Positions 49,260 through 61,520 of a stretch of DNA of 64,000 nt are shown here, piece after piece; within the stretch, counting starts at the first letter, position 1; the number at the start of each line of letters is the position of its first letter. The notes beneath the pieces are model-generated. The model was not told where the DNA came from. It did no database searches and saw only the letters and a program-made list of their open reading frames with translations. Origin of the DNA: Agapanthus africanus (lineage: Eukaryota > Streptophyta > Magnoliopsida > Asparagales > Amaryllidaceae); contig JASDDO010000001.1 of assembly GCA_030015575.1 (NCBI GenBank), forward strand, positions 135,055,988 through 135,119,987, given 5' to 3'. A program made the translations under genes and the position numbers.

Positions 49260-52200
49260 TGTCACGACCCAAATGTGGCACATGACCGGCACTTAAATCA
49301 CGTGACATCTAAAGACGTCGACATGGTCCAAGTAAGCCGAAACCCGGAATCTAAACCCTTTTTGAAAATATTGGAGGTGAGGTTTAAAATATTCATCAGA
49401 TGGGATCAGTTTAAAATAAACATTTAAGTTTAACTAAGCCTGTTTGAAAAGCATCTATGACGTTTTGAAATTCGACAACACCTCCTTTGTAATTTTGTAT
49501 AAAACCCGATACAACATAATAATCTAAATAGCATCCCAACGGGAGCTAGCTTCCACGCCCAAACGGCGGAGCAACCAAGCAAACAATATACGACGCACAA
49601 TGGTGAAGAAAAGAAAAGCGAAACAAAATCAACAATATAAAATGGTCGACTCCACTGAATGCGACATCACAACACACAAACTCTAAGTCTCGTATTCTAA
49701 GTCCACAATATACCCTTTCTAAGTTGATGGAGTTTTACTAGATACAAGAAGACATGAATATACAAAGTGTGAGTACGATACAACAGTAACCCACATTCTA
49801 AAACAATCACCGAAAGGAATGTGTGCCCCAAGCCGTTGATAATCCAAGCGGTAACACCTGCAAGAAACTGTGGCACAACGGGGGTGAGTTGCCGACTCAG
49901 TGAATAAAAAGTACATCACAAGGTAGAAATCGAAATGCACAACGATACCTAGGTCATAAGTATAGTACTATCATATCCTGTACTAATATAGTATATGATA
50001 TGCATATGTATCGTAAATGCAACACTATCTATCAAGCGATCCCAAAGTAGAACATGTTATATAAATGACCCGTATCTAGGTAAAAGCCCATAAGTAGCCG
50101 AAAATATATATGCAAAGCCTCTTCTTTAAACTAGCCGCGGAATACATTTATAACGGCGTAAGAGCAGACGTGATAGTATAAAATATAATAGGTATCTTAT
50201 TTAAGATATACGTCCTGCTATTTTAATGCATAGCGTTAAGAGGTTTACAATTTAGAAGATTTCAATGTCATACCAGACATGTCAAAATAATGAGACTATA
50301 GCTCGATTTTTGAATTCCTTTTTGTATGCAACTACTCGTAAAAAGGTATGCAGGTACTGTCCCCCTGATTCAGTCTTGATTGGCTACAATAACTATAATA
50401 TAACTGTGTACCTCATGATAGCAACATATCAATATATATGTATGTCCAGCATCGACACCCGAAATCAGAAATCTGTCGTGTCCATCACCGACACGCAAAT
50501 GCAGATACCGTCGACACCATCTCAACAGATGATCGCCACCTGATATCCATGGCCGCAGTCGGTATCTCCTGGATATCCGTCGTGCCCAATAAAACCCCGG
50601 TCAGTATCTCCTGGATATCTGTCGTGCTCATCTCTATCTCCGGTATCGAGTGTCCTCGCTAGGCTCCCCGCCACACATGCACCTATCCTGCCCCTCGGTC
50701 TCGACCGGGTCCACCATGTATCCGACTGTATATCCCTCCACTCAGTCTGGATAACGTAGAAATCCGTAACCGTATAGCCCCCCACTCGGTTCGGAGTAAA
50801 ACCAAACATAAAATCGACTCATGATGGACATCAACTCATCGTATCCAAAGATAACAAGTAAAGAAGAAGAATACTTGCATTAATCATTCTGATGATATAT
50901 TATATATATACATATATAACAGCGTCCCATACCACTGATATATATCATCAAAAGTAAAACATCCAGAAAACTCATAAGAATCACATACGAATACCTCTGG
51001 TACTGGTATTCGCAATACGCAACAGGTAAGAAAGAAAAAGTACGTAACTAAGTCATACAGGTAACAAACATATCAATTCTACTGTGTCATGGCAATACTA
51101 ATGATGTGTAGTGTAGCATACGCGTCTGTGCTCGTGCAACATAGAAATCATTAGTATTTGTGCGAGTGTTCTATAAGTGTATAGTTCATACTTGTATCGA
51201 TGGTTACCTACGCATTAGGTAGTGTAACGGTTCTACAGTGATATGGCAATGCCAATGAGGTGTAGTGTAACATATGCGTATGTGCTCGTGCAACATAATA
51301 CTCATTTGTATTTGTGCGAGTGTTCTATCAGAGTGTTCGTATCATGGAAACGTATAACATCAAATAATACATCACGAATATATAAAGTAAATCTAAGCGT
51401 AATTAATAAAGGTAACTACTTGCTATGATCTATACCATTATCTTTGAAAATGAAACGAAATGTGGTTTTGAAATGAGGAAGCTGCCTTGGATTGAAAAGG
51501 GATATTTGTTTTAGAAATTGGCACCGCATCCTTGTCTTTTATCATCAAAAAGGGAAACGAATCGTTAGTTTTTAAAAGAGTATAGCTCACTCAAGTATTA
51601 CGTTCTAAAACGAAATAAAACATAACGCTACGAGTCTAAAGGAAATTTGGCAGTTATTCAGCATGCTAATTTCGTATTACAAGTACGGTATGATCCCTCA
51701 TACAACTATACCAAACCATGAATAACACTATATGTACATGAATAACCTACTAGATGCAACATCATTCTAATATCATAAACTTGAATAAACACTAAGAACT
51801 AACTAGATATCATAATTATCCTATTTATACGGTTGCGGGGGTGCTATACGCCATCGACCCGACTTCCTTCGTAGATGTAAATCTACTCACCAACTTGTCG
51901 AGCTTGTAGATTCCACGATTGCTATGTCCGTCAACTCTATCTCGGAAACCTTCACGATCGTACCTATAATCGTAGTTATATCATATTGACGTAAATATCA
52001 TATCAAAACTCAAAAAAACAAGATAAGCACCCATAGGTTAGTACCTACAGCATACTTAACCCAAAAACGACAATATGCCACTGAAATCAACGTACGAGCG
52101 TCGATGTTTCAGTCGCAGTACAAAATATAAAAAACCCGTATCGGAATATCGGAAACTTGATAAAACCTTTACTAAAAAATTCCCAGATCTTGGCTCAGGT

Positions 52201-53232
52201 AAATAGGAACTAAACAAGCAAGTACATGGGATAGGTTGTATTGATTGTGTGCTACAGGCAAAACCACAACTCCAAAAGAGATAGGGGGTCCGGCAACATT
52301 GCTAAGAAGTCCGGTCTCACCGGTCTAACTAGGGTGGAATAGGTTCGTACTTCTGTGGTGGTCTTCTAGTGGTCTATCTAGGCTAATGGACTTGCTAGAT
52401 TTTCTAGTGGTTACACCTAGTGGTTCCAAATTCAATTACAGTAGGCTAAATATCACAAAACAACAGTTTTTATAATACTGCATATCAAAACAGATCATAG
52501 ACATAATTGATATTTGAAAAGAAGGAAAGAATTATACCTATGGAAATAATTTACTAAAGAACACCAGCTCAAGAATCGTATGGTGAAGCATCTATGGTTT
52601 GTAGTGTATTAAGCTTGATAAAGTGCATAAACTTAATGAAGGAGATCATGGCTTTCTCTTTTGATATGAGGAAAACATAGGAATTTAGGTCTTGGGGCTT
52701 GAACAGCTGAGTTTTTGTTCAGTTGAGAAGCTAAGGAATTTCCTATGTGTTGTGTTGTGTAGAAAGAGCATGAGGTGGGGGGTTGTGAGATGGAGGTGGC
52801 ATGGTGAAGGAGGATGTGTCAAATGTGAAGGAGGAGGTGTAAAGTTGAGAAGAAGGAGGTGGTGGGTGTTAAGCATGGTTGAGAGTGTGGTGTTGTGAGG
52901 GTTTAGCCTAGGTTAAGATATATCAATCTTTAAAAGAATTATCAAAATATCAAACCTTTCATGTTACAATTTAAATCCATATAAGATAAAAGATATGAAA
53001 TGATTAATCTATCACTTAAATGTCATTAGCTTAATGTAAAATACAATGTCATAAATAAATAAAAATATCTTTTTTATGATATCATGCACTTTTATTTATA
53101 TTTATCGAAATAACTACATTTTTACGGATATAATTCCGATACCAAAAGTTGTATGTGATATCACTTTTATAAACTCATTATTTTTATATTTAAAATTATA
53201 AATTAATATTTATAATTTTCCAAAATGTTACA
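49260..53232 (-). repeat. TEK3 3' LTR (about 4.0 kb)
   Basis: Pairs with 55837-59780. It contains a hairpin with a perfect 12-bp stem (51094-51105 with 51147-51158), a second, imperfect copy of the same unit at about 51236-51342, and a repeated GGTCAGTATCTCCTGGATAT-like segment at about 50565-50640. Confidence 0.88.
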
Positions 53233-53689
53233 ATCTCTCCCCCTTAAAGAAATTCGGTCCCCGAATTTAAATTTAACCCCCATCATAAAAACATTTTTCT
53301 CAATAAACCAACTCTTTTCAAATCATTTTGTCGGGGTCCAATTTTTTTTTAAAAACATATAGTTCGCTCAATATAACGGAACTCCAAACTTCCACATGAG
53401 CTAAAACGTAACATAACGCAACAGTGTACGTGAAAACTCAAAAGATATAAATTCACATAACTGTAACTCTAGCGGTTGCTATGAGAATTACTCCAGTTAT
53501 AAGGCAGAACACCAAATACGAAGCCCGTTTGTATATATCAAATAAATGATCAATGCCATAGTCGTAGTGCAATATCGGTAGCACACGACCAAGCGAAAAT
53601 ATATAAATCAAATCGATAAGATATTCTCTCAAGTGCAAAGCATGAAAACAAAATCACTATAACGGGTTTGCGTGCAAATATCAAACTAC

Positions 53690-54165
53690 ACATCACGGTG
53701 TGCACGAAAACAAAAGCAGCGTCAAGTGCAACAAGTGTGCATGAAAACAATATCCACTGCATCAAATGTTCAGTGAGCAATTACCGAGTGCATCTAGAAT
53801 GCACAAGATCAATATCCAGTGCATCGGAGTGCACAAAACAAATCACAAGTGTATCGGGGTGCACAAAACAAATCTCAGGTGCATCGGGGTGCACAAAACA
53901 TCAAAATATGCAACTGGTGTGCACAAAATCAAAATCAAGTATACCTAGAGGGTATATATATAAAATCTCTTAATCATGTGCAACTGATGTGCACGGAAAA
54001 TATCGGTTTAGTACATCCGGTGTATACAACACTCCAATCGAGTGCAGTCACCTCGCACGAAAATCTCAAACAAGTGTACCTGGTGTGCACAAAACATAAA
54101 TCAAAGTGAAATCACTGTGCACGGAAATCTCATCAAGTGCACCTGGTGTGCATAAAACATTATGT
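53690..54165. repeat. 30-bp minisatellite in TEK3
   Basis: Degenerate copies of about 30 bases, each with GGTGCACAAAAC or a close variant. The clearest run starts at 53821, 53851, 53881 and 53910. Because 30 is a multiple of three, open frames arise that read as ten-residue repeats (CIGVHKTNHK-like). They run antisense to the element and are taken as a by-product. Confidence 0.75.
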
Positions 54166-54799
54166 GACCCTCAAATCCTCAAAATACATATGTCAAAATA
54201 ACAGACGTTAAGTTGTCTTTTCTTCAATGTTGAAGACAAAATATTTGGATCATAAAAACGCAAATCGAAATCAAATGTCATCGAAGTATATCTTCTTCAA
54301 CGTCGAAAAGTGTTTATACACCCGGAACTGGCATAGCAAGGATTACTACTTGCCGTCTACCACGATCTAGCGTTCTCTATCTCTGAATTCTGATTCTTTT
54401 TGCGGATCTCTAACGCCATGGCCTTGTTGTACAATCGTCCGGTGAGGAACAACGACGCAATCAGTCCTACTGCTGATACCTCTCACCACATCTCCTTGTC
54501 TAGTAATTTAGTCCCTCGCAACGCAACATGTTGATGACAGCAATCTCTAATCTCTGCGTGTGTGCCAACAACTGATCCTGGGTCCAATCTTACTTATTAT
54601 AAACTCCTGAAAAAGAATCCATCAAGTCTTCTACTGATATCATTTATCCAGCCTGCCCGGAACTAACACTCATTACTGAATCCACTTTTTCTTCGTAACA
54701 ACTGCCATCTCTTTAAGACTTTCCTATGAAAGTTTGGTCGTACGCGCATCTGCATATGCATCAAATCTTAAATATCGACGGTGAAGAAAAACTGCCTAC

Positions 54800-55620
54800 T
54801 GAAACTTCGCAACAATCTCCTATTCCATTACTCTCCCAATCCATAAATTTAAGGAGCGTATCACGATAGTCACATGAATTGCAAGTCATACTTGGTTATG
54901 ACCATGCCCGGAACCTTACAAGACTTCCAAAAACACGAATCCGGCATCTCTGATACTCTGTACAAGAATCTGGCTAAGCTCACCTTCGAAAACTCGTCCC
55001 AATTCATTGGAGGAAACTTACTGCACGGTCTCTTTCTCGAGCGACTTGCATCTGGTCTGAGCAAGACCCATCGGAAGAAGCTAATCAATTTCACCGATCT
55101 CGTATTAGAGCGCCACAACGGATTAAATATCCTGGTCACCCCACATCTGAACGACTACAAATCTTCTGATCCATCTATGCTCCTAACATCGGAAATCTTT
55201 AACTTCATGACTCTGGAAGCAACACCTCGATAACCTCAGCAATGATTGGTACCGCTGCCTGAATAGTACACAACACCATGATCTTCGGAGAGGGGAAAGC
55301 ATCACGCCTCAAGTCCGGCTGATCTCCAGCAGTGACTAGACCATCTGGTGCGGATCCCGAAGAAACTCGCTTCAATATTAGAATCCGATCGAATATAAAT
55401 AAACGACATGTCTCTATATCATCGGAATGTCACCCTGGTCAGTCCTTGTCCCAGACAAGTCTGCTCTGACCGTATCTCTAACTGCAACCCTCTCGGCTTC
55501 CATAAACATGGTGACCGGAACAATCAACATGCATTGACGAGGATAGATCAACGGAATGAATAGAAGGAAGATCTCAAGATATAAATCCTAAGGTAACTTA
55601 GGCGGAGTATCATATCGTAA
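54800..55620 (-). pseudogene. TEK3 gag region (fossil)
   Basis: On the minus strand the text around 54870-55140 includes FPPMNWDEFSKVSLARF and, just beyond, YAPLNL. These fit the W-x-x-F and LS-x-YAP landmarks of chromovirus gag. The part nearer the primer site would be the gag start. Several breaks are present and no working product is expected. The plus-strand open frame over the same bases (54874-55233) is its antisense. Confidence 0.55.
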
Positions 55621-55836
55621 ATATACCGCGGAATATATGTATTGTACGTCATTCTACTTAGTACCTACTCCATCAACCAAGGCCATCCTATATAACGAAA
55701 GTTTGGGTATAAGATCCTCAAAGTCAAGTCTAAGTCCTATAAGGTGAAGCCTAGGTAACAAAAGTGTATGCCTAGTTTCCATATAGCTAAACCAAGACTC
55801 GAACAAAGGTTAAACCAAATGCTCTGATACCAACTT

Positions 55837-58800
55837 TGTCACGACCCAAATGTGGCACGCGACCGGCACTTAAATCACGTGACATCTAAAGACGTCGACG
55901 TGGTCCATGTAAGCCGAAACCCGGAATCTAAACCCTTTTTGAAAATATTAGAGGTGAGAAATATTCATCAGATGGGATCAGTTTAAAATAAACATTTAAG
56001 TTTAATTAGGCCTGTTTGAAAAGCATCTATGACGTTTTGAAATTCGACAGCACCTCCTTTGTAATTTTGTATAAAACCCTACAACATAATAATCTAAATA
56101 GCATCCCAACGGGAACTAGCTTCCACGCCCAAACGGCGGAGCAACCAAGCAAACAATATACGACGCACAAAGGCGAAAAAAAGAAAAGCGAAACAAAATC
56201 AACAATATAAAATGGTCGACTCCACTGAGTGCGACATCACAACACACAAACTCTAAGTCTCGCATTCTAAGTCCACAATATACCCTTTTTAAGTTGATGG
56301 AGTTTTACTAGATACAAGAAGACATGAATATACATGTGTGAGTACGATACAACAGTAACCCACCTGCTAAAACAATCACCGAAAGGAATGTGTGCCCCAA
56401 GCCGCTGATAATCCAAGCGGTAACACCTGCAAGAAACTGTGGCACAACGGGGGTGAGTTGCTGACTCAGTGAATAAAAAGTACATCACAAGGTAGAAATC
56501 GAAATGCACAACGATACCTAGGTCATAAGTATAGTACTACCATATCCTGTACTAATATACAATATGATACGCATATGTATCGTAAATGCAACACTATCTA
56601 TCATGCGATCCCAAAGTAGAACATGTTATATAAATGACATGTATCTAGGTAAAAGCCCATAAGTAGCCAAAAATATATATGTAAAAGCTCTTCTTTAAAA
56701 TAGCCGCGGAATACATTTATAACGGCGTAAGAGCAGACGTGATAGTATGAAATATAATAGGTATCTTATTTAAGATATACGTCCTGCTGTTTTAATGCAT
56801 AATATTAAGAGGTTTACAATTTAAAAGATTTCAATGTCATACCAGACATGTCAAAATAATGAGACTATAGCTCGATTTTTGAATTCCTTTTTGTATGCAA
56901 CTACTCGTAAAAAGGTATGCAGGTACTGTCCCCCCCGTATCAGTCCTGGTCGGCTACAATAACTATAATATAACTGTGTACCTCGTGATAGCAACATATT
57001 AATATATATGTATGTCCAGCATCGACACACAAATCCTCAAATCTCTCGTATCCATCACCGACACGCAAATGCAGATACCGTCGACACCATCTCAACAGAT
57101 GATCGCCACCTGATATCCCTGGCCCCAGTCGGTATCTCCTGGATATCCGCCGTGCCCAATCGAACCCCGGTCAGTATCTCCTGGATATCTGTCGTGCTCA
57201 TCTCTATCTCCGGTATCGAGTGTCCTCGCTAGGCTCCCCGCCTCACATGCGCCTATCCTGCCCCTCGGTCTCGACCGGGTCCACCATGTATCTGACTGTA
57301 TATCCCCCCACTCAGTCTGGATAACGTAGAAATCCGTAACCGTATAACTCCCCACTCGGTTCGGAGTAAAACCAAACATAAAAACGACTCATGGTGGACA
57401 TCAACTCATCGTATTCAAAGATAACAAGTAAAGAAGAAGAATCCTTGCATTAATCATTCTGATGATATATTATATATATACATATATAACAGCGTCCCAT
57501 ACCACTGATATATATCATCAAAAGTAAAACATCCAAAAAACTCATAAGAATCACATACGAATAGCTCTGGTACTGGTATTCGCAATACGCAACAGGTAAG
57601 AAAGGAAAAGTACGTAACTAAGTCATACAGGAAACAAACATATCAACTCAACTGTGTCATGGCAATACTAATGATGTGTAGTGTAGCATACGCGTCTGTG
57701 CTCGTGCAACATGGAAATCATTAGTATTTGTGCGAGTGTTCTATAAGTGTATAGTTCATACTTGTATCGATGGTTACCTACGCATTAGGTAGTGTAACGG
57801 TTCTACAGTGACATGGCAGTACCAATGAGGTGTACTGTAACATATGCGTATGTGCTCGTGCAACATAATACTCATTTGTATTTGTGCGAGTGTTCTATCA
57901 GAGTGTTCGTATCACGGAAACGTATAACATCGAATAATACATCACGAATATGTAAAGTAAATCTAAGCGTAATTAATAAAGGTAACTACTTGCTATGAGC
58001 TATACTATTATCTTTGAAAATGAAACGAAATATGGTTTTGAAATAAGGAAGCTGCCTTGTTTTGAAAAGGGATATTTGTTTTGGAAATTGGCACCGCATC
58101 TTTGCCTTTTATCATCAAAAAGAGAAACGAATCGTTAGTTTTTAAAATAGTATAGCTCACTCAAGTACTACGTTCTAAAACGAAATAAAACATAACGTTA
58201 CGAGTCTAAATGAAATTTGGCCGTTATTCGGCATGCTAATTTAGTATTAGAAGTACGGTATGATCCCTCATACAATTACACCAAACCATGACTAACACTA
58301 TATGAACATGAATAACCTACTAGATGCAACATCATTCTAATATCATAAACTTGAATAAACACTAAGAACTAACTAGATATCATAATTATCCTATTTATAC
58401 GGTTGCGGGGGTGCTATACGCCATCCACCCGATTTCCCCCGTAGATGTAAATCTACTCACCAACTTGTCGAGCTTGTAGATTCCACGATTGCTATGTCCG
58501 TCAACTCCATCTCGGAAACCTTCGCGATCATACCTATAATCGTAGTTATATCATATCGACGTAAATATAATATCAAAACTCAAAACAACAAGATAGGCAC
58601 CCATAGGTTAGAACCTACAACATTCTTTACCCAAAAATGACAATATGCCACTGAAATTAACGTACGAACGTCGTTGTTTCAGTCGCAGTACAAAATACGA
58701 AAAACCCGTATCGGAATATCGGAAACTTGATAAAACCTTTACTAAAAAATTCCCATATCTTGGCTCAGGTAAATAGGAACTAAACAAGCAAGTACAGAGG

Positions 58801-59780
58801 ATAGGTTGTATTGATTGTGTGCTACATGCAAAACCACAACTCCATAGGAGATAGGGGGTTCGGCGACATTACCAAGAAGTCCGGTCTCACCGGTCTATCT
58901 GGGGTGGAATAGGTTCGTATTTCTGTGGTGGTCTTCTAGTGGTCTATCTAGGTTAATGGACTTGCTAGATTTTCTAGTGGGTACACCTAGTGGTTCCAGA
59001 TTCAATTACAGTAGGCTAAATATCACAAAATAGCAGTTTTTATAATACCGCATATCAAAACAGATCATAGACAGAATTGATATTTGAAAAGAAGGAAAGA
59101 ATTATACCTATGGAAATAATTTACCAAAGAACACCAGCTCAAGAATTATATGGTGAAGCATCTATGGTTTGTAGTGTATTAAGCTTGATGAAGTGCATAA
59201 ACTTGATGAAGGAGATCATGGCTTTCTCTTTTGATATGAGGAAAACATAGGAATTTAGGTGTTGGGGCTTGAAGAGTTGAGTTTTTGTTCAGTTGAGAAG
59301 CTAAGGAATTTCCTATGTGTTGTGTTGTGTAGAGAGAGCATGAGGTGGAGGGTTGTGAGGTGGCGGCATGGTGAAGGAGGATGTGTAAAGTTGAGAAGAA
59401 GGAGGTGGAGGGTGTTGAGCATGGTTGAGGGTGTGGTGTTATGAGGGTTTAGCCTAGATTAAGATATATCAATCTTTAAAAGAATTATCAAAATATCAAA
59501 CCTTTCATGTTACAATTTAAATCCATATAAGATAAAAGATATGAAATGACTAATATATCACTTAAATGTCATTAGCTTAATGTAAAATACAATATCATGT
59601 TAGATTCATAAAAATATCATTTTTATGATATCATGCACTTTTATTCATATTTATCGAAATAACGACATTTTTACGGATATAATCCGATACCAAAAGTTGT
59701 ATATGATATCACTTTTATAAACTCATTATTTTTATATTTAAAATTATAAATTAATATTTATAATTTTCCAAAATGTTACA
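55837..59780 (-). repeat. TEK3 5' LTR (about 3.9 kb)
   Basis: Pairs with 49260-53232, with the 12-bp hairpin at 57664-57675 and 57717-57728. It lies next to the primer-site complement. Confidence 0.88.
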
Positions 59781-60801
59781 GATATGGTGTAGATGACGTA
59801 TGTTGGTACATACAGGTGTCTGATTAAATATGTGTATAGGCTACACAGACTTTAATCGGACGGTTGATAATACTAGCGGCTTAGGGTTAAGCCGGATTAT
59901 TAAATTAGGTTTTAATTTAATAATTTATATATATATTTTTATATATGTATTCTGGTATTATTGTTCACTATTCTTTTTCTCTCTTGGCTATTCGTATTTT
60001 TGTACGAATACGCGTATATGTATTTCGATACGTATACCAGACTGTATTCCGTATTTATATGGAATAACTTCTAGAAGATTGCCACCACATTACATGATTT
60101 TCCTTTTTAGAAAATCATTTTGGAAATGAGGTGGAGGGGTGAGTTGGCATGAGCATGGCTTGGCATGTAGAGAGGCATGGCTCTTTATTTGTTTATTGGA
60201 AAATGGAGGAGATATTTTGATTGCATGGTTGCAAATGACTTAGACATTTTTTCTCCACATGCCATCCACATCCATTATTCTTGTTGATTCATTCATGCAC
60301 ACTCTCACTCTCTCTTGGAAAGACTTAGCCATTTCCATGGTTGCTCATGCCACTTGTTTTCCTCACCTCCTCCTTCTTCTTCTTGAGTTGCTCATTTGAG
60401 CATTTGATATGAGAGAAAAAGAAAGTGAGACATTCCTATACCTCCACTCTTCATTGCTAGCAACCTTGGAGGGTCGGTTGGTTCGCTAGGCGAACCTGGA
60501 GCTTGCATTGTTCCCCTCGGCTGGATCATCTTTGATAGAGGGAGACCGGAGGCCAAACTCGATCCATGATGCTTCAAGGAGCTTGGGAGAAGGTAGAAGA
60601 CCAAAGGACTTGGTTCATTTGGTATAACATTCTAACATAGTAGTTTAGCTCTCTTTGTATTTGCTAGTATAGATTTATGGTTTCGATCTTGGAACGGGTT
60701 TTGTTTGCGCCAAAAATTTTTGAACGCCGGTTTTTGTTCCGCATCGGCCACGGTAGATGGCCACGACGCCGGCAAAACCCAGCAAGTCCGAGAGAACTGT
60801 A

Positions 60802-61520
60802 GTGTGTTTTTCGTCACCCCATTGAGATGGGAGTACGCGTCGCTTGTCAGGTGCATTACAGATTCCCCCTGCCTAGGGTAGGCCGGGATTTATTGATTGT
60901 GGTGATCCGAATCTCTGGCAGCCGCGGACTAAGCTGTCATTAATTACACCTCGCCTTTGAAGCGAAGGAACCTCCGATTGACGGGTCAACTAATCAGGCG
61001 AACTTAATGTGTGGTGCTTGTGTGTATGTTTTTTTTGGACGTATCGGGGGCCCCGCTACCTGGATAGCGGGCTGGGGGTCAAGGGGGTTAGCTGCCCCCT
61101 TACGGGGTGTGGGGCAGCGCCCCGTTAGAAAAAAAATTCTAACGCGGAAGGCATTTTTAGTGTGGAGCGTGTGGGAAAAGAGGGGTGAGAAGCGTCCTGT
61201 GGACGCGTGCGTGGCGCGTGGGCGCTAGGCACCAGCAGGTCACGTGAGTGGCGCATGGGCGCTGGGCACCCACGGGTCACGTGCCATACACGTGGGAGCT
61301 GAGCGCCCGTGGGTCACGTGCCATGCTCGAGGGCGCTAGGCGCCCGCGAGTCACGTGCCATGCGCATGACCGCTTGGCGCCAACGGGTGACGTGCGCGGC
61401 ACGCGACCGCTGGGCGCCAGCGGGTCACGTACGCGGCACGCGACCGCTGGACGCCAGCGGGTCACGTGCGTGGCACTCGACTGCTGGAATCACCAGCAGA
61501 GAAAGGGGCTTAGCCCCTGG
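60802..61520. other. K (left part): unassigned GC-rich sequence with hairpins
   Basis: Begins where TEK2 text stops. No gene is seen. GC-rich hairpins: AAGGGGG with CCCCCTT (61081-61087, 61095-61101), GGGGC with GCCCC (61111-61115, 61119-61123) and GTTAGAA with TTCTAAC (61124-61130, 61137-61143). A 37-bp minisatellite follows. GGGGCAGCGCCCC-type motifs are common in plant Copia LTRs, so K may be an LTR of another family. Its ends are not resolved. It continues at 63297 after solo LTR D. Confidence 0.45.
61215..61490. repeat. 37-bp minisatellite with CACGTG boxes
   Basis: Seven units with exact 37-base spacing. The box lies at 61241, 61278, 61315, 61352, 61389 (GACGTG), 61426 (CACGTA) and 61463, so five of seven are perfect CACGTG. 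Units also keep a CGCTGGGCGCC-like segment. Open frames through it (for example 61248-61634) are a by-product. Confidence 0.88.

Larger units (their letters stand above)
49260..59780 (-). mobile_element. TEK3: Tekay-like Gypsy element with long LTRs and short interior
   Basis: Minus-strand Gypsy element with duplication GATAT (49255-49259 and 59781-59785). LTRs 49260-53232 and 55837-59780 enclose only 2.6 kb. Ends on the minus strand: TGTAACATTTTGG and GGGTCGTGACA. The primer-site complement GCTCTGATACCAA is at 55821-55833, and the purine-tract complement AATCTCTCCCCCTTAAAG is at 53233-53250. The interior keeps a worn gag region and a minisatellite but no pol, so it would depend on enzymes from relatives. 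The LTRs look about 96-97 % identical by eye. It is broken, with several breaks in gag. Confidence 0.88.
48188..60784 (+). mobile_element. C: solo Copia LTR in TEK2 integrase, interrupted by TEK3
   Basis: A single COP-A-type LTR (TGATGGCTATAGTGCCC start, AACCCAGCA end) of about 2,070 bases without any internal region, bounded by the duplication AGTCC (48183-48187 and 60785-60789). Right of it TEK2 resumes with GAGAGAACTGTAG, fitting the integrase motif GQSERT. One LTR with matching target duplications is the mark of recombination between two LTRs of a former full element. It is split at 49259/59786 by TEK3. Confidence 0.88.
25366..60801 (+). mobile_element. TEK2: old Tekay-like Gypsy element, split several times
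   Basis: Plus-strand chromovirus. 25366-26063 is the downstream part of its 5' LTR, ending GGTCGTGACA. It matches the reverse complement of TEK1 and TEK3 LTR sequence, for example GAGTTGGCAACTCACGCC at 25469-25486. Internal sequence follows at 26064-27187, then COP-A, then 46795-48187, then solo LTR C, and a last few bases to about 60801. The pol order RT, RNase H, integrase is that of Gypsy. The two insertions into pol carry clean target duplications, so the interrupted segments were once continuous. The element has many breaks and is the oldest framework in the right half of the window. No 3' LTR is visible. Confidence 0.75.

Noticed and set aside
53668-54165. Regular 30-base repeats that could be read as a CRISPR array
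   Set aside because: Repeats are adjacent without distinct spacers, are degenerate, and lie inside a plant Gypsy element.
54874-55233. 119-codon plus-strand open frame
   Set aside because: Antisense to the gag-like region of TEK3, which better explains the text.
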